Positions 35,988 to 46,585 of a stretch of 64,000 bases of DNA are shown here, one piece after another. Below the pieces are notes generated by a model. It was not told the DNA's origin. It saw only the letters and a list, made by a program, of their open reading frames with translations, and searched no databases. A program made the translations under genes and the position numbers. The first letter of the stretch is position 1. Each line of letters opens with the position of its first letter. This stretch comes from Kalaharituber pfeilii (taxonomy: Eukaryota > Ascomycota > Pezizomycetes > Pezizales > Pezizaceae): positions 1 through 64,000 of the forward strand of contig WHUZ01000066.1 of the NCBI GenBank assembly GCA_015179045.1. Reading direction: 5' to 3'.

Positions 35988-36614
35988 TGTAATAAATCGG
36001 TCCGGGTCGGAGTCGAGATTCGTGGTCTCAGGGGGTCCAGGGTACGGGATCCGGGTACGGGCGGGTGGCAGGCGCCGGGGCGATCTCACAGCAGAGGCAG
36101 AGGCAGAGGCAGAGGCAGAGGCGGTCGGAGCTATGTGATACCGAGAGGTAGATGTATTGAAAGCTAAATACACAACTTGGGTAGAATACAAGTTGTTGCG
36201 TGGAGAGGCAAGAGGGAGGAGGGGGGAGGGCCTCTTTTATAGAAAGCCCTTGGTGGCAAATCCAAGCAAACAAACAAACGAGCAAACAAACAAACGAAGC
36301 ACATGGAAAACCAAGGAAACGACTGGAAGCAGGTAGAAGCATCAGGAATATCCGGCAGATTGTGGGGATCCGGGTTCTTCTAGCAGATTATGGCAGGTTC
36401 TCGGGTTCGGGTTGTTAAGCGATGACCGGGATGCTGACGGCCATGTTGCTTAAGCGAGCTCACAGGTGCAGGGAGTGCTAGAAGGAGTATGACGAGGTGC
36501 GAGGGGGTCAGGGTCAGCTGCACGTGTACGAGTACTGGCATATAGTATGTTGATTGCCAGTATAGGACCGGAGCTGGGGGGTCTTGGACGAGGGGTCCGG
36601 GTTGGATCATTACA
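35988..36614 (+). mobile_element. Solo LTR, 627 bp, with 5-bp TSD
   Basis: The segment begins TGTAATAAATCGG and ends GGATCATTACA, so the termini are inverted TGTAAT/ATTACA. It is flanked by the 5-bp duplication 'gtctg' at 35983-35987 and 36615-36619. It sits inside an R1 repeat, whose intact copies read straight through this site. A (gcagag)n hexanucleotide repeat lies at about 36092-36123 and a (caaa)n-like stretch at about 36266-36296. There is no second LTR or internal coding region nearby, so this is a solo LTR left by LTR-LTR recombination. The superfamily is not determinable from the LTR alone. Confidence 0.9.
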
Positions 36615-36825
36615 GTCTGATAGAGGTGCCGATTCGGTAGAGGTTTACTAATGCATATACATATAGGAGCTACAACTCAACCATCATAAAATAACAGTAA
36701 TGAGAACCAAAGATTAGCTGACAACAATACAGATAGATCATATATGTATTGAACAATCTCTAGATATATATTTTGGAGGATGGAGGAATGTTTGGAAATG
36801 ATAGGGGCTGATGGGAAATAGTATT
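36615..36825 (+). repeat. R1 repeat, right piece of copy 1
   Basis: It runs from 'gtctgatagaggtgccga' to 'ggggctgatgggaaatag'. It is homologous over its length to 36976-37185, 39149-39366 and, inverted, to 38665-38893. It includes 'tagatatatattttggag'. Confidence 0.8.
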
Positions 36826-36975
36826 AGATTCTATACCCTCCTCTGTCGTCCTACCGCTCCAGCGCATTCTCATCCCGCCGCAGATTACACTGTCGTGGGA
36901 CCTGCCTCCTTACCGGGCAAATTCTGCTCATTGTGCCAGATCTCGCACTATCATATAGGACCGATGATGAAAAGC

Positions 36976-37185
36976 ATGCTATATTGATGATGGGAGCCTG
37001 ATAGAGGTGCCGATTTAGTAGAGGTTTACTAATACTTGTACATATAGGGGCTACAACTCAAGCATCATAAAATATCAATAATGATTAGCTGAGAACAATA
37101 CAGATAGATCATATATGTATTGAACAATCTCTAGATATATATTTTGGAGGATGAAGGAATGTTTGGAAAGGATGGGGGCTGATGG
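36976..37185 (+). repeat. R1 repeat, copy 2
   Basis: Starts 'catgctatattgatgatgg' without the LTR, thereby showing the empty site. It is followed directly by satellite array 2. Confidence 0.82.
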
Positions 37186-37189
37186 GGTA

Positions 37190-38190
37190 GGCACGAGATG
37201 GGCTTAATCTACAGGTACGAAATGACCCATTCCATGGCGCGAGATCAGGTAGAAATTAGAATGAGCTCCATTAGCAGGTATTGCAGGCCTCTTTCGGCGG
37301 TGTGAGATGTAGCAGAATGAACTGAACTTGATAGGTATTACAGGTCCCACTTAACGGCGTGTAAGATGCAGCAGAATGAGCTGGATCTACAGGTATCGCA
37401 GACCCCTTTCCACAGTGTGAAATGTAGCAGAATGAGCTGGATCTACAGGTATCACAGGGCCCTTTTGGCAGCGCGAGTATATGCAACTTGAACGCAGGCG
37501 ATATGCGACAGCCTAGCAATGACGCGCTATATGAGCTACGCAGAGGACTAGCAAGTATCACTAGCCACTGGCAAGTGTCTTTTTGACCTGGCTCAGGACC
37601 CCCTCGAGGGTACGAGATGTGGTAACATGAGCAGAATTTGACAGGTATGACGGCTCCTATACTACAATGCAAAATGAGCTCTATTTGATACGTATGACAG
37701 GTCCAATACAATGGCGCAACGTATGGCAGAGTGGGCTCAATTTAACTGGTATGGCATATCTCTCTCAATGGCATACGATGAGGCAACATCAGCTGAATTG
37801 ACAAGTATACAGGTCCCAGTTGATGGCACGAGATGTGGCCCATCATGTGGGTAGAATGAGCTCAATTTAACAGAATATCCAGATCTATTTCCACCCTGTG
37901 AGATATGGCAGAATGAGCCAAATTTGAGAAGTACGGCAGGTCCTAGATGATGGCACGAGATATGGTAGAATGAGCTCAGTTTACAGCTATTGCAGGTCCA
38001 TTTCTACCGCCCAGGATGCGCCAGTGGTATAATGAGCTCAGTTTACAGCTATTGCAAGTCCATTTCCACCGCGCAGGATATGGTACAATGAGGCCCAATT
38101 TGATAAGTACACCAGGTCTCCCTGATGGCGCACGATGAAGGAATGTGAGCTCAATTCAACAGGCATGGTAGGTCATCAAACATGATATTA
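37190..38190. repeat. 57-60 bp satellite, array 2
   Basis: About fifteen diverged units share the core 'agatgcagcagaatgagct' and then '(g)gacaggtat'. Adjacent units at about 37308-37425 are 57-59 bp apart. The array is interrupted at about 37475-37590 by the R2 repeat. The minus-strand 146-codon frame across it is a repeat-driven artefact. Confidence 0.8.
37484..37585 (+). repeat. R2 repeat, copy 1 (inside satellite array)
   Basis: It contains 'gcaggcgatatgcgacagc' and 'gctacgcagaggactag', then 'aagtgtctttttgacctgg'. The second copy is at 38998-39105. Class unknown; no terminal repeats seen. Confidence 0.65.
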
Positions 38191-38664
38191 TGGCAGGGTA
38201 GAACAAAATAAGTACCGTAGATGTGGGTAGCTGACTACTAATTCAGGCCATACTTGAGTATGCTAGGTGTATTAATCTGTACTTGATAACTTGAACGTAG
38301 GGAATATAAGTCCGTAGTTGATAATGTATGATTGAAAAGGTGCTAAACGCCGTCAGGTGCCTATGTAAATACTCACCCGCTGAAGAGTCGAGCCGACTCG
38401 GAGTGGCATCCAGACGCTACTCTTGGAAAGGTTCTGTCACCATAACTGTGATAGATGGTTAATGACCCATGACATTAGTGCGTCAGACGCATATAACGTC
38501 TTAGGATGAGGGCAATTTTTTTTGCCGATGGCTCTTGCCTGTCATATATACTTATCTTTTCTAAGCTTTTTTTTGACAGACCTCTTGAATTCGTTTTCTA
38601 ACCTCATACATTCTGGGCACATATTTACTCAGCTAAGTGACTACCATATTAAATCCAATACTAT
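38191..38664. other. No gene seen
   Basis: Intergenic sequence between satellite array 2 and an inverted R1 copy. Confidence 0.4.
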
Positions 38665-38893
38665 CTCCCATCAGCCTCCATCATTTTCAAACATTCCTCC
38701 ATCCTCTAAAATATATATCTAGGGATTGTTCAATATCTATATGATCTATCTATATTGTTTTCAACTGATCTTTGATTCTTACAGTTGATGTTTTAAAATT
38801 CTTAAGTTGTGGCTCCTATATGTATATGCATTAGTAAACCTCTACCAAATCAGTACCTCTATCAGAGCCCCAATCATCAATATTGCATGCTTC
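38665..38893 (-). repeat. R1 repeat, copy 3 (inverted)
   Basis: The reverse complement of the R1 repeat, from 'actatctcccatcagcctcc' to 'atcatcaatattgcatgc'. With copy 4 at 39149 it forms an inverted pair separated by about 255 bp. Confidence 0.8.
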
Positions 38894-38997
38894 TTATTAT
38901 CGCAAGTGTACAATTTATTGCTATGGGATTATTTATTACGGATTCACCGCAACCATAGAGCGGGCGGTCGGTGGAAGCACGTAATATACGCGTAGTA

Positions 38998-39105
38998 TGC
39001 GATGTAGGCGATATGCAACAGCTAGGCGCCGGCATCGCAGTCACGAAATGTGCTACGCAGAGGACTAACGAGTGTTGCTAGTCAAGTGTCTTTTTGGCCT
39101 GGCAG
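38998..39105 (+). repeat. R2 repeat, copy 2
   Basis: It contains 'gtaggcgatatgcaacagc', 'gctacgcagaggactaac' and 'aagtgtctttttggcctgg', matching 37484-37585. It lies between the inverted R1 copies. Confidence 0.65.
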
Positions 39106-39148
39106 ACGGTAACTCTCGATGAGGAACTCTCGACGAGGAGAAGCACTG

Positions 39149-39366
39149 TATGCTATATTGATGATGGGGGGTCTGATAGAGTGCTGATTTGGTAGAGGTT
39201 TACTCATATAGGAGCTACAATTCAAAGTATCATAAAATATCAATAATAAGAACCAAAGATTGGCTGAGAACAATCCAAATAGATCATATATATATTAAAG
39301 AACCCCTAGATATATATTTTGGAGGATAGAGGAATGTTTGGAAAGGATGGAGGCTAATAGGGTATA
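39149..39366 (+). repeat. R1 repeat, copy 4
   Basis: Direct-orientation copy, 'tatgctatattgatgatggg' to 'ggctaatagggtatag', with a small internal deletion relative to copy 1. Confidence 0.8.
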
Positions 39367-39832
39367 GTGCTATGGCAGTCACTTAGCCTAGTCCTAAAAT
39401 ATAAGAGGCTTAGAAGTTTGCTAAGAAATGATATCATCTATACTGTATAACTATAAGCTAGCAAACTACTATAATATCATATTCAGAGAGGGGAGAGGGG
39501 AGTTCTATACACCTACGGAGCTATAGGGCAGAGGCAGGCCATAGCAGTTTGGTAGACTACAGTGGTTCAGCAGATTATAGTAGCAATGAGAAGATCAGAA
39601 ACCAGATGCTGTATTACATTAATAGTGCGATCAGTTTCAGAATACTTCTATGAGCTCTCATCTTGTCTCTCCCTATAAGCTTGCTCAACTATTTCTTATT
39701 TACATATATCAAATAAATCATGAAAACCAAGTCATATACATTCAGAATTTAGGTACCAAAGCTTTCTTTCTAAGGAGGAATATATATCTGTGTAGTTATT
39801 CATGTTTGTGTTGATGGTGGTGTTGACAAGGT

Positions 39833-41500
39833 GTGATCGTTGCCCTGATCGTTGAAATTCTGAAGCAAGTAATTTATTTGTATGATGGGAAGTTCAAACC
39901 GGGAATGCAAAAGTATATCTCTGGAAGTCTGGACAGTGGTCCAGTAGATTATGCTGTCGAATATAAAGGTACCCTAATTGTGATTACTGAAGTCAAGCGG
40001 AGAGATTTTGACCAGGGGGTGTCACAATGTTCGATTCTGTTGGACTCGGCAGTAAGGAACTTTCTCAAGATGAATACGATGCAGAAGTACTCATACTACA
40101 AGGCAGGAAAGGTAATAGGAATCAAAAACGTGAAGGGAACTTGAACCCAGCCTACGAGCAACAGCAACTCTACGGTTTTGTGAGTACGGGAGACTAACGG
40201 GTGTTCCTTCGTGTTAACGACAATGTTTATATCCTTGACGCCGACGGGGCACCATTCTAAATCAACTCATCTGGGCTTAAAGTCAAAGTTACGGGAGAAC
40301 CTAGACAGGATATCAGTACCCTATTTGGCTATATCCTAGCAATATTGCAAGATGTTGAAGATGCTAGGGAGCCAAAGCGAGTGGAACCAACATCTATGGT
40401 TAGCTTGAGCAATGAAAATTGTCAAGTGTAGTGACATTGTGGCACCTCGGTCAAAAATAAAGTTTAACATTTTGTTTAGGAAGTTGGCCTGGCATATTCT
40501 ATGGTTCGTGACTGCTGTATATGGCTTGTTGACTTGGGATGGGGCTTGAGGATAACATAATGGAAAAGTTCCCCTCATGTATGTAGGATTGGATGGATAG
40601 CGTCAATCAATCAATCATGGAGAATAGACATTTCTTTCTCATGACACTGCTTTCTATTTGGGCTTCTGCTTCTCCATCTGCGCTGCCGGACCGCGCCTCC
40701 TATATTTTGCCAGCTGAAGAAGATTTCCGGCAGCGTGCAAGGAGTGGATGCTGCTGCGCCGTCTCGTCATAGGTCTCTTCGACCAGAAAGCTATGGTTGC
40801 ATAATAACAGTTCGGAAAATGAAGCAGGTGGGTACGGTGGTGTTTAGGGAGGAAGAGAAGAGCTCACACCAGAATCTGGTACCAGCCAATTCCGAGAAGC
40901 TTGGAACGTGGAGTGCCTCATACTATGGTTTCTTATAAAGTCGTTTACCCCTCAGTTGTACTAAAAGAAGCCCCTGCGGATTGCGAGTATTCGGATGTGG
41001 ATGATCTGAAAGAGTTGTACTGCCTTATTTTTCATGAGAAGCCTGCGAACATGGTGAACCTCGAAAGCCAGGCCAGATTTTGAAGGTCCATGATTCGTCT
41101 TTATCTCATTCCTGTTGGATTCCCCTTCCTGCCTAGGAGCATTTCAGATCTCCGGAAAGCAATCCGAGTTATTTGCACGGCCTAAGTTGGCTATACCGCC
41201 ATAATTTCGTGTACCATGATCTCAGATGGACAAATGTTGTGGAGGATGCTGATGGGCGTATCCAGGTCATTGACTGAGAACATGCTGCCAAGGAAGGCCC
41301 AGTTGCTTTTCAGTTAGCCTACTGGCCCAAGCTGGACGACGGCTTCTACCCACGGGACTATGGATCTATTGCTATGATGGAAGAATTTGCTTACTTGCTT
41401 AATGAAGATCCTGACCAGGGAAATGGCGGACGGTTTATAGCCAGACTAGAGGAACTTATCACAGTTGAATCAGCACTAAGTCACCCTTGGCTCATGTGAA
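39833..41500 (+). pseudogene. Decayed nuclease-kinase (CRN/REase-kinase type)
   Basis: The first part encodes a PD-(D/E)XK-like fold: 'VDYAVEYKGTLIVITEVKR' supplies the D and the E-x-K. In another frame follows 'QQQLYGFVSTGD', then a stop, then 'RVFLRVNDNVYILDADGAP', then another stop. After about 600 bp a kinase-like C-terminus appears: 'HNFVYHDLRWTNVVEDADG' (catalytic Asp and Asn of the HxDxxxxN loop) and then 'IQVID', a TGA stop, and 'EHA'. The TGA at about 41276 replaces the Trp usually found in the D-W/F-E metal-binding motif. Frameshifts and several stops make the gene inactive. The fused nuclease-kinase layout is known from CRN-type effector-like proteins of fungi. The N-terminus is not identifiable. 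Confidence 0.72.
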
Positions 41501-42152
41501 GAACCGTATGGAAGTGTGATATTGGAACGGTTATAATGGAGAGGTTATAGTTGGGGCAGCTGTTGCGTGGTAAAGGGAGTTGAGATGGTTGGGAACGTAT
41601 GAGAACGGTTTGGTGGGGCTGATGATTGCTTAGAACTTTCTATGCTCCGTAGTCGCACATTGCCACCTCGCGGCCGCGAGGGCTGAATGCACATTCAGAG
41701 TTTATGCTCCAGTCTAGGGAGCTCCCTAGCTCGCTTCGCTCGGGGTCGGTTTAGTACTGACAACGGATCTTTGCACCAAGCGTGGGGTGCTTATTGCTAT
41801 CCTTCACGATTTGCCTATCAGTGGTCTATCAATAAGGAGGAGGAGCTGAAGGAAAAATAGATTTACTCTACACGGTGAAATATCCAATATAGGATCCGAG
41901 TAATATCCTTACCTATCTAAAGTAGTTAAGCAGTCAAAACTCTATAGAATAGTTAATAAAGTAGTAGGAAAAGTATAATTCGAAAAGCTCTAGCTTTTCC
42001 TGAATACTAAAGCTGAGAGATTGGACAGGTAATCCTAGATGCATAGGATACAAATGAGGATAGTATATGTCAGGATAATCTAGATAAAACAGAAGAGCCA
42101 GAATCTGATACCTAAGATTCTCATATAGGGGATGATATTACAGAACGTTCAG
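41501..42152. other. No gene seen; left flank of TIR transposon
   Basis: The segment near 41661 ('cacctcgcggccgcgagg') resembles the reverse complement of 50240-50262 and may be a small dispersed repeat. The last ten bases (42143-42152) are the target-site duplication of the transposon. Confidence 0.4.
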
Positions 42153-43107
42153 CGGGATGACTCGGGACAGGTACTTTTTACCTGTCCGCTCAGGGACAGG
42201 TAGTTCCTTGTACGGTAAGCGGATCGCCAGTGGCGGGCGCTAATATGCAGAGTTTTCAAGGGTGGCGAGCTCGCATGTACCCGAGTACAACTTCATGTAT
42301 ATCAAAGATATGGTTGCTACCCACTCATAGCTTTTCTGTTTCACCTCCGCTGTCACGGAATCATTCACCAATTACCACTTGATAGCCAGGACGCGTAGTC
42401 TTTCACCAAAGCCAGCGGCCACTACCTCCGAAGTTGACCATACATCCATTAAGTCTACCAGTAATACAGACCATTTATTATGTTACTTGTGTTGTTGCTG
42501 CGTCCTAAATGGCCGAATAATAAAAAAAAAGCTGTTACCGCAATTTTGTAAATAGTTGGCTGAAGAGCTTTAATAGTATATAAGGCTCTTGAAAACTGTT
42601 CTGGCATATATTTTCTGCTCATTCAATAGCTTGCCATGCCCACTCTCACTCAGCATTACCTAACATTTAACATTTCCTATCATCTCGGTCTTATTCTGCT
42701 TAGCAATACCTATCCCCTATGCATATCCTTTTATACCTAAATAGGCAATATGGGTGATAGATTTGATATTCCTGTACTTCATTGAAGTACTCCAATTACT
42801 GAAGAGCAGTACGCTTTTAATGATGTATTATATTGTCTTCAAGACTATGCATTAGTTACTAGATTTATAGTTGTAGTTTATAAAAATTAACGATTCCTCT
42901 TTAGCTTCTCCATCCACACTGGCAAATTAAGGTCTAATAGCACCCATTTGATAAACAATGACCGACAGAGAAGTACCTGCAGATCTACCTATTACAATAC
43001 CTCAATAATGGCCACAGGACCAATATATTAATCAAGGCTGACATCTCCTTCTACGATCATTATACGACTAAGAACAGTTATATGGTACCCTTACTGGTGA
43101 GAAGGCA

Positions 43108-43228
43108 TCGCCATAGCCCCATGGGCGGCAAGCGATCAATAATATGCATCGCCATAGCCTTCGAGGCGGCATGCGATTAATGAAATAAAAAAAAAAAAAA
43201 AAGATCAATAATATGAAAAAAAAAAAAA
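43108..43228 (+). mobile_element. LINE-A mini tail (outer), interrupted by another
   Basis: The outer copy starts 'tcgccatagccccatggg' and ends in A13. It is flanked by the perfect 13-bp duplication 'tggtgagaaggca' at 43095-43107 and 43229-43241. It lies inside the TIR transposon and is split by a second copy at 43147-43202. Confidence 0.9.
43147..43202 (+). mobile_element. LINE-A mini tail (inner), nested in the outer copy
   Basis: The inner copy is 'catcgccatagccttcgagg', then 'cggcatgcgattaatg' and poly(A). It is flanked by the perfect 13-bp duplication 'gatcaataatatg' at 43134-43146 and 43203-43215, which is itself tail sequence of the outer copy. The hairpin here is GCCT-TCG-AGGC instead of GCCC-NNN-GGGC, a compensatory change. 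Confidence 0.9.
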
Positions 43229-43874
43229 TGGTGAGAAGGCAAAGCTTTTTGCATGTTTGGAGCATACTCATACCAGCCACATGCAACGAATGTTTACTAG
43301 CACACCTGCTAGTCATGGTACTCAGCCAATTATCCAGCAATTTGTACAACCAGCTTTAAATTATTTTCGTCAGAAAATGACCAAGGGAAAAGCTAAAGCG
43401 CATGCTATGACCTCTGCTGAGTTGGCTGCATGAACAGCTGCTGCTGCAAGAAATACTAGAAAGCGCCATATGGAAGGCTCCTTAGGTGTAGTTGAGCTTG
43501 AGGATACGCAAGCTCCGCAGGATGTTATTCTTGTTGCATCAAGGTCCCATGTATCTTCCACTGCACCTATTTAGTTGTTCAGGTATTGTACTCGAGTACA
43601 TAATATCTTAGCTTAGGTACCTCTTAATCGTAATCCTTGAAAACCCTGCATACTAGCATACGCCACTGGCGATCCGCTTACCGTACAAGGAACTACCTGT
43701 CCCTGAGCGGACAGGTGGAAAGTACCTGTCCCGAGTCATCCCGGAACGTTCAGTTGAACAACCTTATCGTATTAAGCTCCAATCTTACGTTTTCAGTAGC
43801 ATTCTATAGAAGTATTAAGATTAAGTGATTGATATAAAATCATAAAGAATATAATGCTATCCACAATCTCTTGC

Positions 43875-43881
43875 TATATAA
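43875..43881 (+). promoter_or_regulatory. Possible TATA box of the F-box-like gene
   Basis: 'tatataa' lies about 110 bp upstream of the ATG at 43992, a reasonable position in a filamentous fungus. This is weak evidence, because a similar 'tatataaaa' directly precedes the ATG. Confidence 0.25.
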
Positions 43882-43991
43882 ACTGCCACTGAGTTCTCCC
43901 TGGGGTTGCATCTGAAGCTACATACCAAGTTCTACAGAACGCGAAACCCTAGTACCACTAGACAGGCCTAATCAACAGTCTACTATATAAA

Positions 43992-45090
43992 ATGGAGCAG
44001 CACCAAATTGCACTGTCATACAAGAATTGGGGCACCGAGAAGACAACGCCGCCCCTTTCTGAGAGACAGGCCCTTGCTAGGATCCATCAAGCCTTGATCA
44101 CCAGCCGTGCTGCCTGCAATTCAAAGCAAGGGTGGCTGGAAGCTGGAGCAGCAGCCAACGATCAGAGTTTTGCTTCAAACAACGGAATTACCAACAATCA
44201 TTCCAACAACTGTATTGCTGTGATGAACTTCGATCCAAACAATCAAAGTGTTCCTCAGAGCACTGCTACTAGCGATTCCAGCATATTACGGATCCATCGA
44301 CGCGATTATCTTTGTCTTATCCAAGACACCCTAAACAACCTAATGGGCCCACGAATTCTTCTCGCATTGGATCCGGTGAATGGAGCGGACACATATCGTC
44401 AAAGAGAGCCAGAATGCCCGCCTCCATTTCAACACCCTCCACTTCCAAGCCCAAAGGATCTCTACAGTTACCTGAACCAAATGTTGTCATGTTATCCAAT
44501 CTGTCAGGAAATATTTATGCACCTGGGCACACGAGATGTGTTTAATTTAATGCTTTCAAGCAAGGCAATGTACGAAATACTGGGTAGCGATAAGGCGTTG
44601 AAAAGGTTGATTGCAGAGCATCTGGTCGAACAAAGGTCACCACCGAAATTTGGGGTCAAGTGTGATTGGTGTAGCCAGAAAGGGTGTGAGTGTGCAAAGT
44701 GCAAGCTATGGGAACATACCGATTATGTGAGTCTAATTCTTGTAGACTTGTTGACGTATGCAGCGTCGGCTAATCATGAAACATCAACAGTCTGTACTGG
44801 CAAAACGTCCGCGAGTTCATATTCCACAACACCGACTTGCAACACTTTGCCCGGATTGTTCTCTGAAACTTCCGGCGTTCTCATTCCATGGACGCTGTCT
44901 TTGCAACACTTTAAATGCCCGACCGCTATGTAATGGTTGCAGGGAAGATGAACAATATTCATTGTGGAAGGCAGGGCTCAAATTTGAACACATGTTTGAG
45001 AAGCCAATACCATGTGAAGTTTTGCAGCCACAGAAATGTGATGGGATTGATCAAACTGGGTGCGGAAAGTGGTCCACGAAGAGGACTTGA
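43992..45090 (+). CDS. F-box-like, cysteine-rich protein, two exons
   Basis: Exon 1 is 43992-44726 and exon 2 is 44764-45090, giving 353 residues. The 37-nt intron 'gtgagtctaa'...'cgtatgcag' (phase 0) is very short, but splicing restores an open frame of 108 further codons without any stop. Residues about 170-200 ('CQEIFMHLGTRDVFNLMLS') look like an F-box helix set. They are followed by a Cys-rich segment, 'CDWCSQKGCECAKC', and more pairs in exon 2: 'CPDC', 'CLC' and 'CNGC'. The N-terminal 110 residues are polar and Asn/Gln-rich. A zinc-binding, substrate-recruiting SCF adaptor role is an inference. The ATG follows 'tatataaa' and has G at +4. Reading through the intron would give a 313-residue variant. 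Confidence 0.75.
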
Positions 45091-46196
45091 GGACCAGAAG
45101 AAGTGTTCGATGTTGCATCTGGTGCGGGTTGGTTGCTGTTGAGAAAGTTAACAAAAGTTAGCACATGGGAAGAGGTGGGATACTTGTTTGACTACACAGC
45201 ATGTTTTGCTCCGGCGTTAGCTTATTGAGTGCTTACTTTTGAGGATTATTTCCTGTGTTTGTTTGTGCTATTCTGTTTGACCGGATACTAGGGAATCTTG
45301 CATAGGGGCGATATATGTGGTGCATAAACAAAAGCATGAACTTGCGGCTACTCCTTGTGTATGAATTTTACAACATAGTTCATTGCCAGTCCTCTTAATC
45401 TAACAATACTATTAAAATTAGATAATTCTTCGCGTATGCAGCCTCCAGCTGTGGAAACAGGGTCGATCAGGTCATAAGCTCGCAGTCGTGAGACGTATTT
45501 GTTTATATGCTTTGGTTTCATGCGGTCAGCGGATTAACATTTCACTTAGCATCACTCCTCTCCAGTACACCATTCCGTCAACCATAGAATGACGGCGTAT
45601 ACAAAACTCACCAATAGTGTACAGATTATGTACCTAACTTGGTGCAGTCTGGTAAGGGAAAAAAATATGAAGAGAACATTAGGGAGTCTAGAGCCTACAT
45701 ATATACACCTGCAGAGGGAGTAAATGGCAACTTAGAACTTATCCCTCGAAGCTTCAAGCAACGCATGAAGTAGAACATCATGCGTAGACAATCTTTATGC
45801 AATCGAACATGTAAGTCACTTGCTGGACTACTCCTATGGGTACCAAATAATCTGCTAAAGACTTACCTGAAAAGGATACTTGGCATTGTTGCGACTACCG
45901 TTTTTGGGTATGCGCTGTTTTGCAAGGTAATTTAAGATGTTATGTTATTGGATAGTCTCGTGTATACACGCATCATACTTGATCTGATTGGGTGTTGGAG
46001 CGATCTTCTTCGCGCATTTGTATCACTCTTGATCTGGTGTTACAACGTATATATGTCACTTAATCATGGAGCCTTCTCTCATTTTGCTGTGATGTTGCGT
46101 GTGAATACGATAGAGATGCCTGACCGTATGGATTTGGTTCTGGAAACCAAAGTCAGGAAAATTCCTGAGGTGCATGTGGGACGAGTCGCTACATAT
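45091..46196. other. No gene seen
   Basis: Downstream of the F-box-like gene. The frame 45942-46199 (85 codons) has no recognisable motif. Confidence 0.4.
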
Positions 46197-46198
46197 TA

Positions 46199-46585
46199 GC
46201 GGTATTCAGATTAGAAAAATCTGGCCAGATTTTCCGGATTTCAGAATTTTATCAAGTCCGGAAAATCCGGTCATCTCCATACAAAATTTTATCTGGTATT
46301 TTCATGTTATAAACCAGTTAAACCGGTTTATTTTCGCGTTTTTTTGCAGAAAAAATCCAGTCGGACTTTTGCGACAACTGCATATATATGATGCATTTTG
46401 CGGGCCTTGATGCAATATTCAGGACTTGGTGTGCATAAATTCCGGTGGATTTTTGTACCCAAAACCAGTTTCCGATTTGACAAAAAATCCGATTTTCACA
46501 AGAGGGTACTCAGACTACAGACCGGATAAACTGGTTTGTCCGCCGGATTCCATTTTATATGAGGACAGTCTAATCTGAATACCGC
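46199..46585. mobile_element. MITE, 387 bp, TA target site (mariner-like)
   Basis: The ends are perfect inverted repeats: 'gcggtattcagattag' at 46199 and its complement 'ctaatctgaataccgc' ending at 46585. They are flanked by TA on both sides (46197-46198 and 46586-46587). The interior is AT-rich, with many internal palindromes and no coding potential. The TA duplication suggests mobilisation by a Tc1/mariner-type transposase, which is not in this window. Confidence 0.82.

Larger units (their letters stand above)
42153..43743. mobile_element. TIR DNA transposon, MULE-like, non-autonomous, 1,591 bp
   Basis: Terminal inverted repeats of about 109 bp lie at 42153-42261 and 43635-43743. Both outer ends read 'cgggatgactcgggacagg', with roughly nine mismatches over the whole TIR. 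The element is flanked by the perfect 10-bp direct repeat 'gaacgttcag' at 42143-42152 and 43744-43753. Long TIRs with a 9-11 bp duplication fit Mutator-like elements. No transposase is visible. The interior holds a fragmentary frame near 43360-43575 ('QFVQPALNYFRQKM', 'KAKAHAMTSAELAA') that may be captured host sequence, plus two nested LINE-A tails. The TIR itself contains repeated GGACAGGTA motifs that can pair. Confidence 0.85.

Noticed and set aside
35990..36610. Short ORFs within the solo LTR
   Set aside because: They fall inside a defined LTR and its hexanucleotide repeat, with no gag or pol similarity.
37271..37711. 146-codon minus-strand frame
   Set aside because: It lies entirely in satellite DNA and reads repeated units, with no start context or motif.
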